Shown here: positions 9,494 to 18,142 of the stretch, in pieces
Layout of the letters: each line of letters opens with the position of its first letter
How positions within the stretch are numbered: the first letter of the stretch is position 1
Assembly (NCBI RefSeq): GCF_029258575.1
Contig: NZ_JARHYI010000130.1
Location: forward strand, 1 to 35,354
DNA length: 35,354 nucleotides
From: Brachyspira sp.
Lineage (GTDB): Bacteria; Spirochaetota; Brachyspiria; Brachyspirales; Brachyspiraceae
Reading direction: 5' to 3'
Notes under the pieces: model-generated
The model's database searches: none
What the model was told of the DNA's origin: nothing
What the model saw: only the letters and a program-made list of their open reading frames with translations
Made by a program: the position numbers and the translations under genes

Positions 9494-10831
9494 ATGAAAA
9501 AAATAAATAATATTTTAACAATAGTTTTTTTAATAATTTTTATTTTTTCTAATTATTTATATTCCAATGAGAATAAAGTTTATGTTATAAAGAAACAAGA
9601 ATTTCAAGAAATAAATAGATGGTATGCAGGATATATAAAAAAGGCATTGGATAAAGCTTCTGAAGATAATGTTGATTTAGTTATTTTAGAGCTTGATACA
9701 CCGGGAGGATTATTATCTTCTGCATTATCTATTAAAGGTTATATAATTGATAGTGCAGTTCCAGTAATTGTTTATATTAATAAGAATGCATTATCTGCTG
9801 GTGCTTTAATATCATTAAGTGCCAAAGAGATTTATATGTCAGACGGAAGTGTAATAGGGGCTGCTACTCCTGTTTATTTGAATGGAAATGAACCGAAAAA
9901 AGCTGGAGAAAAAGAAATAAGTGCTATGCGTGCCGCTATGAGGGCATCTGCTGAATCTTCAAAAAAGAATGTCAGAGCTTCTGAAGCTATGGTTGATGAA
10001 ACTATAACTTTAAATAAAAAAGATGATGGAATTGATTTGGATAGTAAAACTCTCCTTACATTAAGTGCTGATGAGGCAGTTAAAATCAATATAGCTGATA
10101 AAAAGGCTAATTCTATAAATGAAATATTAAAATTAAAAAATATTGAAAATGCTGAGATAATAAATATTGAGGAAGAAGGTTATGATTCTGTATTAAAATT
10201 TCTTCTTAATCCATTTATATTAAGTATTTTAATGTCAGTAGGAATGGCTGGAGTATATCTTGAAATAAAAACTCAAGGATTTGGAGTTGGAGGAGTAACT
10301 GCTATAATAGCTTTTAGCATATTTTTCTTTGCTCAGTTTTTTTCGGGTAGCAGCAGTTTCATAGCTCCTGCAGTATTTATACTTGGAATTATTTTACTTG
10401 GAGTTGAAATATTTCTTATACCAGGTTTTGGAATTACTGGAATACTCGGTATATTAGCTATAGTAACTGGTATATTTCTCTCTTTTGGTATTCATAATAT
10501 AGCGGCTGCTGTTTTTGTTATATTTGTATCATTGATTATAGATATAATTCTTATACTATTAATAGCTAGATTTATGACTAAATCAAAAGATTTTAAAAAT
10601 AAAATTACATTAGATAGCGATACTTCAGGATATCATTCAAGTATTTCTTATGATGATTTAATTGGTAAGAATGGTATTGCTGATACTTTTTTCAGACCTT
10701 CTGGATATATTCTTATCGATGGAAAGAAATATGATGCCGTTAGTGAAGGCGAGTTCATAGATAAAGGCAGTAATTTAAAAGTGGTATTAGTAGAGGGAAA
10801 TAGAATAGTAGTAAAAAAATACAATCAATGA
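9494..10831 (+). CDS. NfeD-family membrane-bound serine protease (ClpP-class)
   Basis: LVILELDTPGGLLSSALSIKGYI, YINKNALSAGALISLSA, IGAATPV; C-terminal membrane region plus OB-fold-like NfeD domain. Start 9494 has an AGAGG RBS and a signal peptide. Confidence 0.88.
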   Translation: MKKINNILTIVFLIIFIFSNYLYSNENKVYVIKKQEFQEINRWYAGYIKKALDKASEDNVDLVILELDTPGGLLSSALSIKGYIIDSAVPVIVYINKNALSAGALISLSAKEIYMSDGSVIGAATPVYLNGNEPKKAGEKEISAMRAAMRASAESSKKNVRASEAMVDETITLNKKDDGIDLDSKTLLTLSADEAVKINIADKKANSINEILKLKNIENAEIINIEEEGYDSVLKFLLNPFILSILMSVGMAGVYLEIKTQGFGVGGVTAIIAFSIFFFAQFFSGSSSFIAPAVFILGIILLGVEIFLIPGFGITGILGILAIVTGIFLSFGIHNIAAAVFVIFVSLIIDIILILLIARFMTKSKDFKNKITLDSDTSGYHSSISYDDLIGKNGIADTFFRPSGYILIDGKKYDAVSEGEFIDKGSNLKVVLVEGNRIVVKKYNQ

Positions 10832-10842
10832 TACTTCAAGTA

Positions 10843-10882
10843 TGAATTTATATTGAATATTATATAAATTTATACCTGAATA
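10843..10882 (+). terminator. Extended inverted repeat after nfeD, putative terminator
   Basis: TCAAGTATGAATTTATAT...ATATAAATTTATACCTGA arms. Confidence 0.45.
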
Positions 10883-10976
10883 TTAACAATAATCATAGCA
10901 TTACCCTCTATAAAATATTTTTTACAAGTAAATCAAATGTTTACATAACATTATAATTGAACAAAAAAAATATATA

Positions 10977-11216
10977 TTAAGCCAATGAACTAAAAGCTCT
11001 TACAGAAGATATATCTATTCTAAGCTGTAGAACATATCTTTTACCATCACGTCCTATAGCATAAGTGTATCTACTTGAAAGAGGCGACATACCGCTTCCC
11101 TGCTGGCTTATTTTTTGTATATTAGTAGGATTTTGCTGAACTGGAATATTTACTTTAGGGGCTTGTGCCTGTACAGTTTGCTGTATATTGTTATTATCTA
11201 TTTTATTAATAGTCAT
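10977..11216 (-). CDS. Small Gln-rich protein with a SprA-like GxDGKxY motif
   Basis: 79 aa; YTYAIGRDGKRYVLQLRIDISS; AGGAG RBS upstream (minus strand). Confidence 0.6.
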   Translation of the reverse strand: MTINKIDNNNIQQTVQAQAPKVNIPVQQNPTNIQKISQQGSGMSPLSSRYTYAIGRDGKRYVLQLRIDISSVRAFSSLA

Positions 11217-11388
11217 ACTAATAACTCCTTTATTTAGTAATTAACTGTTAATATTAACGGTAATATAAAAAAAACCTTAACTATATTTTTATTAGATTAA
11301 ATTAAATATATTTTTTAAATATTATTATATAATTTCTTGATTTTTTAATAAAAATGTTATAGCCTATAATATATAAGGGGTAATTCTT

Positions 11389-11931
11389 ATGAGTAAAAAA
11401 CTTCCTATGATAATTTTGAGTACAACAATAATCACAGTATCAGCAGCTTTATTCGTATTGAGAAGAAAAAGTAATAATGAAGAATTTCATATAAAAAGCT
11501 ATGATGGAAAATTTGATATAATGTTCAATAATGAATGGAAATTATCAAAAACCAAAAATGAACTTAATGAAAACTCCAATTTAGAGGCAATTAATAGTAA
11601 AAATGGAATATGTTTTATAATGTTCTCCAAAGCAAAATATGAATTAAATAATATTAGTTTAGATGAATATAATGATAGTATTTTAAGTAGCATAAAAGGG
11701 GAGAATATTATTGCTTCAAATAAAATAATAATAAATAATAAAAATATATATATGACAGAATTTGATTCTTATTATGAGAATATGCTTATTCATTATCTTT
11801 TATATACTTTAGAAACAGAGAATTATTATCATCAGATTATGGCAGCATTAATAAATAATAATCTTAAAAATGATTATAAAAAACAGTGTAAGCAAATAAA
11901 TGATATTTTATATACAATAAGAGAATTATAA
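11389..11931 (+). CDS. Hypothetical membrane-anchored protein (possibly PsbP/DcrB-like)
   Basis: N-terminal TM followed by YDGKFDIMFNNEWKLSK; RBS AGGGG; fold assignment is weak. Confidence 0.6.
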   Translation: MSKKLPMIILSTTIITVSAALFVLRRKSNNEEFHIKSYDGKFDIMFNNEWKLSKTKNELNENSNLEAINSKNGICFIMFSKAKYELNNISLDEYNDSILSSIKGENIIASNKIIINNKNIYMTEFDSYYENMLIHYLLYTLETENYYHQIMAALINNNLKNDYKKQCKQINDILYTIREL

Positions 11932-11937
11932 TATCTA

Positions 11938-12363
11938 ATGATAAGAGCCGTATTAATATTGTTTTTGACTATTTATACATTTGCTTCTGCCGAACAGAAA
12001 ATATTCATATCTACAAAATTAAAAGGAAATGATCTTCGTAAGGAGATTTTAAAATGGGTAAAAAAAGAGGCAGCTAATAATAAATTCAGCAGTTATGATA
12101 ATGGAGCTGTGTATTTATTTTTTGTATCAAATAATATAATAGATAATAATTCATTATGTTTTGATATCAATTTTCATTTAGAATACGATAAGTTTATAGT
12201 AGATTTTTCCAATGCAAAATTATTAGATAATACTACAGGAAATACAAAAGAGTTAAAATTCAGTACTTGGAATACTCTCACCAATAGCGGATGGTTCAAA
12301 GAATATAATGAAATAATTTCTGAGATAATAGATGAATTAGAAGAACTTATAAGTAAGAAATAA
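11938..12363 (+). CDS. Hypothetical secreted protein
   Basis: Signal peptide MIRAVLILFLTIYTFASAEQ; 6 bp downstream of the previous CDS. Confidence 0.6.
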   Translation: MIRAVLILFLTIYTFASAEQKIFISTKLKGNDLRKEILKWVKKEAANNKFSSYDNGAVYLFFVSNNIIDNNSLCFDINFHLEYDKFIVDFSNAKLLDNTTGNTKELKFSTWNTLTNSGWFKEYNEIISEIIDELEELISKK

Positions 12364-12367
12364 ATCT

Positions 12368-13261
12368 TTATACATCTATACCCAAAAAATGTTTTACTAA
12401 AAGTCCTACTAAAAAACTTATGCCTGCCACAGTAAGACTTATTCCAGCCATTTCAATAAATCTCTTTTTGAATGGAAGACTTTTGGCAACGGATATATAA
12501 TAAGTGAAGAAAAATATTATAAATATAACCGTACAAAGCATAGTAACTAATGCATATAAATAATGATTGCTTGGAAATATGATATATGGAAGTATTAAAA
12601 GAGTAACGGTTATTAAATACATAATTCCTGTATATGAACATGATTTAAATGCATTTTTATTGCCGTCTGCTTTGGCTGATAAATATTCTGAAGAGGCCAT
12701 AGAAAGTGTAGCTGATATTCCAGTGATTATTCCTGATAATGCTATGAGTTTATTATTCTGCAAGGCAAAACTAAGTCCTGCTAAAGTTCCGCTTATTTCT
12801 ACCAAAGCATCGCTCAATCCCAAAACCATAGAACCTACATATTTTAATCTATCTTCATCTAAAATGGATATAAGTCTATTCTCATGTTCATCTTCATCAA
12901 AGGCTATCTTTTTGGCATCTGGAACTTCGGATACTATTTTTGAATATATATATTCTGCATTTTTTTCTCCATTTTCCATTATTTTTATAACGAAAGTATA
13001 TCCGAATATAAAGCTTAATATGAAAGATTTAAATACTTTGAGCTTTTGAGGTTTTAATTTTTTATTTGTATATTGCTCTAAAATTTTTGAATGAACATAT
13101 TCCTCTTTTGCCATATTTATGAGTACTTTTTTATCATCTTCTTTTTTTACAAATTTTACCAAATTTAAATAGACAGCATATTCTGTTATCTCATTTTGCT
13201 GCATTTCAAGTAAAAGTTTTAAAGTATTTTCAGAAATATTATTATCCATTTGCTTTTCCAA
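12368..13261 (-). CDS. Ferritin-like domain fused to VIT1/CCC1-family transporter domain
   Basis: N-terminal helical E..E..H residues (NEITEYAVYLNLV, KEEYVHSKIL, DEDEHENRLIS); VIT-type YVGSMVLGLSDALVEISGTLAGLSFAL, GIITGISATLSMASSEYLSAKAD. Confidence 0.85.
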   Translation of the reverse strand: MEKQMDNNISENTLKLLLEMQQNEITEYAVYLNLVKFVKKEDDKKVLINMAKEEYVHSKILEQYTNKKLKPQKLKVFKSFILSFIFGYTFVIKIMENGEKNAEYIYSKIVSEVPDAKKIAFDEDEHENRLISILDEDRLKYVGSMVLGLSDALVEISGTLAGLSFALQNNKLIALSGIITGISATLSMASSEYLSAKADGNKNAFKSCSYTGIMYLITVTLLILPYIIFPSNHYLYALVTMLCTVIFIIFFFTYYISVAKSLPFKKRFIEMAGISLTVAGISFLVGLLVKHFLGIDV

Positions 13262-13323
13262 TAAAAAATATTATTAAGATATATTATATACTAATATAAA
13301 ATAAATAAAAATATAATTGTAAA

Positions 13324-14193
13324 TTAATTTTTAATTTTATTTTTATAGAAATAAACCAATAAAGCAGCTGATATTGTGAGAATCATACCTATTATAGAAT
13401 ATATATCTATAATCTCTTTAAACATAAATACACTAAAAATATATGAGAATATTACTCCTGTATAATTATATATACTAACCGCAGAAACAGGAGCTTTTTT
13501 ATACGCCACTGTTAGGAATAATTGTCCGAATCCTGCAAATATTCCTATAAGCAAGAGCAATAATATTTCAAACAAGTTAGGAATAACAAAACTCTTTATA
13601 AAAAATAATGAAAACAAGCATGAGAATAATGAGAAATAAAATATAATTAATGCATTACTTTCCTTTCCCTTCAAAGAACCTATTATAGCATATGATATAC
13701 CAGCAAACATAGCAGCAGATAAGGCAATTAATGCAGGAAAAATATTTGAGTTCATAGTTGGTTTTATTATGAATACAGAACCTATTGCAGCAACTGTCAT
13801 ACCAAGCCATTGAACTTTTAATATCTTTTCTTTAATTAATAAAAATGCAAAAAAACTAGACCAAAAAGGAGATGTCTTTTTAAGCACTGATGCATCTGCA
13901 AGCACCATATTATTAGTAGCATAAAAATAGCATATAATACCCAAATATCCAGAAACAGAGCGGCACATAATAGATACTACATTTTTTTTATCTGGAAAAG
14001 GTTTTTCTTTATTTTTTATCATGATAAAGGCACTAATAAATAATGTAACAAAGTTTCTAGCAAAAACCTGTTCCATTACTGGTATATTAGATCCTGAAAT
14101 TTTTACGGCTATTTCCATTATGCTAAATGATAGAGCAGAAAATATTATAAATAAAGAGCCTAATTTTATATTGTTATTTGAGTCATTAATCAT
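13324..14193 (-). CDS. EamA/DMT-family permease
   Basis: Two EamA repeats; FYATNNMVLADASVLKKTSPFWSSFFAFLLIKEKI; AYKKAPVSAVSIYNYTGVIFSYIFSVFMFKE. Confidence 0.9.
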   Translation of the reverse strand: MINDSNNNIKLGSLFIIFSALSFSIMEIAVKISGSNIPVMEQVFARNFVTLFISAFIMIKNKEKPFPDKKNVVSIMCRSVSGYLGIICYFYATNNMVLADASVLKKTSPFWSSFFAFLLIKEKILKVQWLGMTVAAIGSVFIIKPTMNSNIFPALIALSAAMFAGISYAIIGSLKGKESNALIIFYFSLFSCLFSLFFIKSFVIPNLFEILLLLLIGIFAGFGQLFLTVAYKKAPVSAVSIYNYTGVIFSYIFSVFMFKEIIDIYSIIGMILTISAALLVYFYKNKIKN

Positions 14194-14286
14194 ATATTTC
14201 TTTATTATTATTTATAAATATTTGCCAATATTATATTAAAACAATTGAAAAATCAAGATTTTATAGAGATTATGAAATTTTTATTT

Positions 14287-14368
14287 ACGCACGCAGAGTA
14301 AAACTAAAAATATAAATTAATTTGGAATTGCAATTTCAACTATAAATAAAAACGAATTTATCGTGCGT
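14287..14368. repeat. 82-bp element with 7-bp terminal inverted repeats ACGCACG/CGTGCGT
   Basis: ACGCACG at 14287-14293 and CGTGCGT at 14362-14368; tail followed by GTATGTAAA as in the G-end elements. Confidence 0.55.
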
Positions 14369-14397
14369 TGTGTATGTAAAAAATTTAAATAGAATTT

Positions 14398-14482
14398 GGG
14401 TGGGCAGTTATATTTAAGTTTTGGCTTAAAAAATAAAAAAAAGCTTTATTATTTTAATTAAGTATAAAGGCTAAAGGGTGGG
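14398..14482 (+). repeat. Copy C of the ~85-bp G-end element
   Basis: Head TTTGGGTGGGCAG, tail CTAAAGGGTGGGC; 85 bp. Confidence 0.8.
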
Positions 14483-14525
14483 CTTAAAATGAAGCTATTT
14501 TAAGTTTAAAAAATTTATTTACATA

Positions 14526-14610
14526 CCCCGCCCTTTAATATTTTCTGTTATACTTTAAAATTATAATTTTATTATTTTTTAATACTTAATTTGTGCAAGC
14601 ATGCCCGCCC
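14526..14610 (-). repeat. Copy D of the ~85-bp G-end element (inverted relative to C)
   Basis: AATTTATTTACATACCCCGCCCTTTAA at 14512-14538 and GCATGCCCGCCCAAG at 14599-14613; 85 bp. Confidence 0.85.
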
Positions 14611-14852
14611 AAGTGAATTTTTAAATTTACAACTTTCATCTCCTATAAAAAATTAAATTTTATTTAAATAAAATAAAAAAGAAACTTACTTTATATTAAG
14701 ATAAGTATACCGAAAATTTGTTATCGTAATTATATTTTTATTAACAAAACAAAAATAAATTTATAGTATTTTTATATATTATAGATTAAATTAATTGATT
14801 ATTTTTTAATAGAATTGTATAATTATATAATATATTTAAGACAGGAAAAGAG

Positions 14853-17711
14853 ATGTATATAAAGAATCTTAATTTGCATGGATTCAAATCATTTGCCATA
14901 GAAACCAATATAGAGTTCAATGAAGGCGTTACAGTGGTACTTGGTCCTAACGGTATAGGAAAAAGTAATATTGTAGAGGCTTTTCTATGGGTTATGGGTG
15001 AGCAGTCTGCCAGTAGATTAAGAATAGACAGTTCTAAAGGTCTTGAAAGTGTAATATTTCATGGTACAGATAGTAGAAAACCATCTTCTCTTGCTCAGGT
15101 AGCACTTACTTTGGATAATAAGGTGAGATGGATAAAAAAATATGATATAGATGAAGTTATAGTTACGCGTAAATATTATAGAAAAGGTTTATCCGAATAT
15201 TATATCAATGATGAGCAGGTAAGATTAAAAGATGTAGTTGATATGTTTTTGGATACAGGACTTGGCAAGAATGCATATTCAGTTATTAAGCAGGGTACTG
15301 TATCAGAGATAGCAAAGCAGAAACCTGAAGAGAGAAGAAGCATTATTGAAAATGCAGCAGGAATAAGCAAGTATCTTGAAAGGAGAAGAGAAGCTGCCAA
15401 AAAATTAGAAGAGTCAGAAAGAAATCTTGATAATGTAAAAATAGAAATAAAGAATGCTGAGAAACATTATAAATCTTTAAAAGAGCAGGCAGCAAGAACA
15501 GAGAAATATTATAATCTTAAAGATGAACATAAAAAGATAAATATTAGTTTGAATGTTAATCAGGTAAAAAAATTAAAAATCACTTTAGAAGATCAGAATA
15601 AAACTCTTGAAGAGCAGACTAATAAAAGACAGGAATTGGAAAAAGAACTTCAGGATTTGGATAAACAAAAACAGCAGGAACTTCTAAAATTTGAAGAAAC
15701 TAGAACATTATCAATAGAGCTTGATAAGCAGGTTTCTCTCATTATGACAGAGCTTACTCATATAGAGAAGATGTCCAATCAATTAAAGAATCAGCTTGAT
15801 AATGCGGGCAAAGAAAAAGAAGAAACTATCAATAGAAAAAATTCTCTTTTAAAAAGAATAGAAGAAGATAAAGCTCAAATAGCAGAACTAGAAGAAGAAG
15901 TAAAAATTATAGCAGAAAATATAGAAAAATCTCTTAAAGAACAGGAAATAGAAGAAACGAATATTGCAAATGAGCAGAATAAAATAGCAAGTTTAAATGA
16001 TCAAATATCCTCTATTACTCAGGAAAATCAAAATGCTACTTTAAAAATAGCCGATGCTAGAGAAAGACAATTAGAGGTTATAAATAAAATAATAACAGAG
16101 ATAGATGAAAAGAAAAAAGATGTAATTGGAAACAGCTTTTATCAGAATATAGGAAAGCATGAAAGTGATATTGATATTGGCTTTAATAATTTACTTAATG
16201 CTATAAATATTAAAATGAATAGCATAAAAGAATTTGAAGATGATGGGGTACTTTCAAATTTAAATGAGCTTAGTTATAATTCACTTTGCAGTTTTATTAG
16301 GAATTTAGGTGAGGGTTTAGAAACAGAGAAAAAAGACGCATTATTTTTGCAAGGTATTTTTAAAGAATATACTAGAATAAAGGATCCTTTTGTAGATTTG
16401 CTTTTTGATAAGGAAGGAACCTATATGCAAAAGGAAGCTATAGATAAAGAGATTTCTGATTTAGAGAATTTTATAAAAAATAATTTAGAGAAAATAGAAG
16501 AGATTAATAATCAAATAAAAATTTCTACTGAAAATATTAATAGGGGGAATTCTAATCTTACAACTCTTACAATAGAAAGAGCTAAATATGAAACAAATAA
16601 AAAAGCATCTGAAGATAGAAAAGAGATGATAATAAAAAGTATGAAAATGATAGAAGAAGAATTTGCATCTCTTAATGAAAAAATAAATAGACTTGAAGAA
16701 GAGTATAAAAAACTTAATGAAGAATATAAAGAGAATTCAATAAATTTTAAAGAATTAGAGAAAAAGAAATCAAAAACAGAAAGTGAATCCAGACATAAAG
16801 CTAATGAAATAAAAAAGGCAGAATCTGCATTATCAAATTTTGAAACGAGTTTGGCTAAAAGAGTAAAAAAGCTCAATGAAATAAATGAAAACATTACAAG
16901 AGTGGGGGAGAGAATCAATCAAAGTAATGATAAGATAAAAGATATTTATTCTCACTTCTATGAAAATTATGCTCTTAATTTGAAAGATTTTGAAGAGAAT
17001 ACTCAAAATTTAATAGATGAAGAATCCTATAAAAATAAGCTTAATACTATTAATGAAAGAATAAAAAATCTCGGGCATATAAATGAAATGGCTTTAGATG
17101 AATATCAAGAAGCCAAAAATAGATTTGAATTTTTAAGCAAGCAAAAAGAGGATTTAGAGAAATCAAAAGAAGAGATATTAAAAATAATAGCCGATGCCAA
17201 TAAAAAGGCAGGAGAAGATTTCTTAAAAACATTCAATGAAATAAATAAAAAATTCTCTGAAACATTTAAAATATTATTTGGCGGCGGAAATGCTGGACTT
17301 AAAATACAAAATGAAGAAGATTTATTAAATAGTCCTATAGATATATTTGCACAGCCTCCTGGTAAAAAGATGGAGAATATAGTATCTTATTCAGGTGGCG
17401 AGCTTACTATGACAGGTCTTGCTTTGGTATTTGCCATATTTTTATACCGTCCAAGTCCATTCTGTATACTTGATGAGGTGGATGCGGCACTTGACGGAGC
17501 TAATATTATAAGATACAAGAATATGGTTAAAAAACTTTCGGATAGAACTCAGTTTTTAATAATTACTCATGATGAAGTATCCGCTACTATAGCCGATGCT
17601 TATTATGGAATAACTGCAGAAGAAAAAGGTGTTTCAAAAATATTCACAGTAAAAGTAGATAAAGAAGGCAAAGTTAATGGAAGTGAAGAGAAATTGGTAA
17701 GTATGGAATGA
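14853..17711 (+). CDS. smc: SMC-family chromosome segregation ATPase
   Basis: Walker A GPNGIGKSN, signature SYSGGELTMTGLALVFAIF, Walker B CILDEVDAALD, long coiled coils. Confidence 0.92.
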   Translation: MYIKNLNLHGFKSFAIETNIEFNEGVTVVLGPNGIGKSNIVEAFLWVMGEQSASRLRIDSSKGLESVIFHGTDSRKPSSLAQVALTLDNKVRWIKKYDIDEVIVTRKYYRKGLSEYYINDEQVRLKDVVDMFLDTGLGKNAYSVIKQGTVSEIAKQKPEERRSIIENAAGISKYLERRREAAKKLEESERNLDNVKIEIKNAEKHYKSLKEQAARTEKYYNLKDEHKKINISLNVNQVKKLKITLEDQNKTLEEQTNKRQELEKELQDLDKQKQQELLKFEETRTLSIELDKQVSLIMTELTHIEKMSNQLKNQLDNAGKEKEETINRKNSLLKRIEEDKAQIAELEEEVKIIAENIEKSLKEQEIEETNIANEQNKIASLNDQISSITQENQNATLKIADARERQLEVINKIITEIDEKKKDVIGNSFYQNIGKHESDIDIGFNNLLNAINIKMNSIKEFEDDGVLSNLNELSYNSLCSFIRNLGEGLETEKKDALFLQGIFKEYTRIKDPFVDLLFDKEGTYMQKEAIDKEISDLENFIKNNLEKIEEINNQIKISTENINRGNSNLTTLTIERAKYETNKKASEDRKEMIIKSMKMIEEEFASLNEKINRLEEEYKKLNEEYKENSINFKELEKKKSKTESESRHKANEIKKAESALSNFETSLAKRVKKLNEINENITRVGERINQSNDKIKDIYSHFYENYALNLKDFEENTQNLIDEESYKNKLNTINERIKNLGHINEMALDEYQEAKNRFEFLSKQKEDLEKSKEEILKIIADANKKAGEDFLKTFNEINKKFSETFKILFGGGNAGLKIQNEEDLLNSPIDIFAQPPGKKMENIVSYSGGELTMTGLALVFAIFLYRPSPFCILDEVDAALDGANIIRYKNMVKKLSDRTQFLIITHDEVSATIADAYYGITAEEKGVSKIFTVKVDKEGKVNGSEEKLVSME

Positions 17712-17724
17712 TTTTTAATATAAT

Positions 17725-17763
17725 AAAAGAGTCTATACATTAAATGCATAGACTCTTTTTTAA
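17725..17763 (+). terminator. Terminator downstream of smc
   Basis: AAAAGAGTCTAT...ATAGACTCTTTTTT. Confidence 0.88.
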
Positions 17764-17776
17764 GGGAAAATAAAGT

Positions 17777-17878
17777 CTATTCATCTATATCATTAATTAT
17801 TATATTGTTATATTCGTTAATCAATAAATTATATTCTTCATCGTCCAAAAATAAAAAGCCATTATTCAAACTAGTCAT
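17777..17878 (-). CDS. Candidate 33-aa small protein MTSLNNGFLFLDDEEYNLLINEYNNIIINDIDE
   Basis: ATG at 17878 (minus) with GGAGGA Shine-Dalgarno 6 nt upstream; stop TAG; hairpin directly downstream. Not in the ORF track (below size cut). Confidence 0.55.
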   Translation of the reverse strand: MTSLNNGFLFLDDEEYNLLINEYNNIIINDIDE

Positions 17879-18035
17879 ATTATATCCTCCTTTTTCCTTT
17901 CATCAAATCCTTTTGGGGAACATATTAGCTTATATAGATAATATACAAAAATTTCAAACAAAGAAAAGAACTTTTTAATTTATGTATATATTGAAAGTTA
18001 ATGAAAATCTAGGTATTAAAGAATTTATTTACATA

Positions 18036-18120
18036 CCCCGCCCTTTAAAATTTATAATCTAATATGCAATTACAATTTTTCTTTTTTTAATTGCCGAAAA
18101 AGAATTTACAGCACCCACCC
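18036..18120 (-). repeat. Copy E of the ~85-bp G-end element
   Basis: AATTTATTTACATACCCCGCCCTTTAA 18022-18048 (27 nt identical to copy D), head AGCACCCACCCTAGC; 85 bp. Confidence 0.85.
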
Positions 18121-18142
18121 TAGCTTTATATAAATTTTTTAA

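Noticed and set aside
12453-13049. ORFs 12453-12641(-) and 12567-13049(+) overlapping the ferritin-VIT gene
   Set aside because: One is an alternate frame and the other antisense; no RBS or motif support.
16511-16918. 135-aa minus ORF, Ser/Phe-rich, antisense to smc
   Set aside because: Ser/Phe/Leu-rich composition is the expected antisense of Lys/Glu-rich coiled coil; not a gene.
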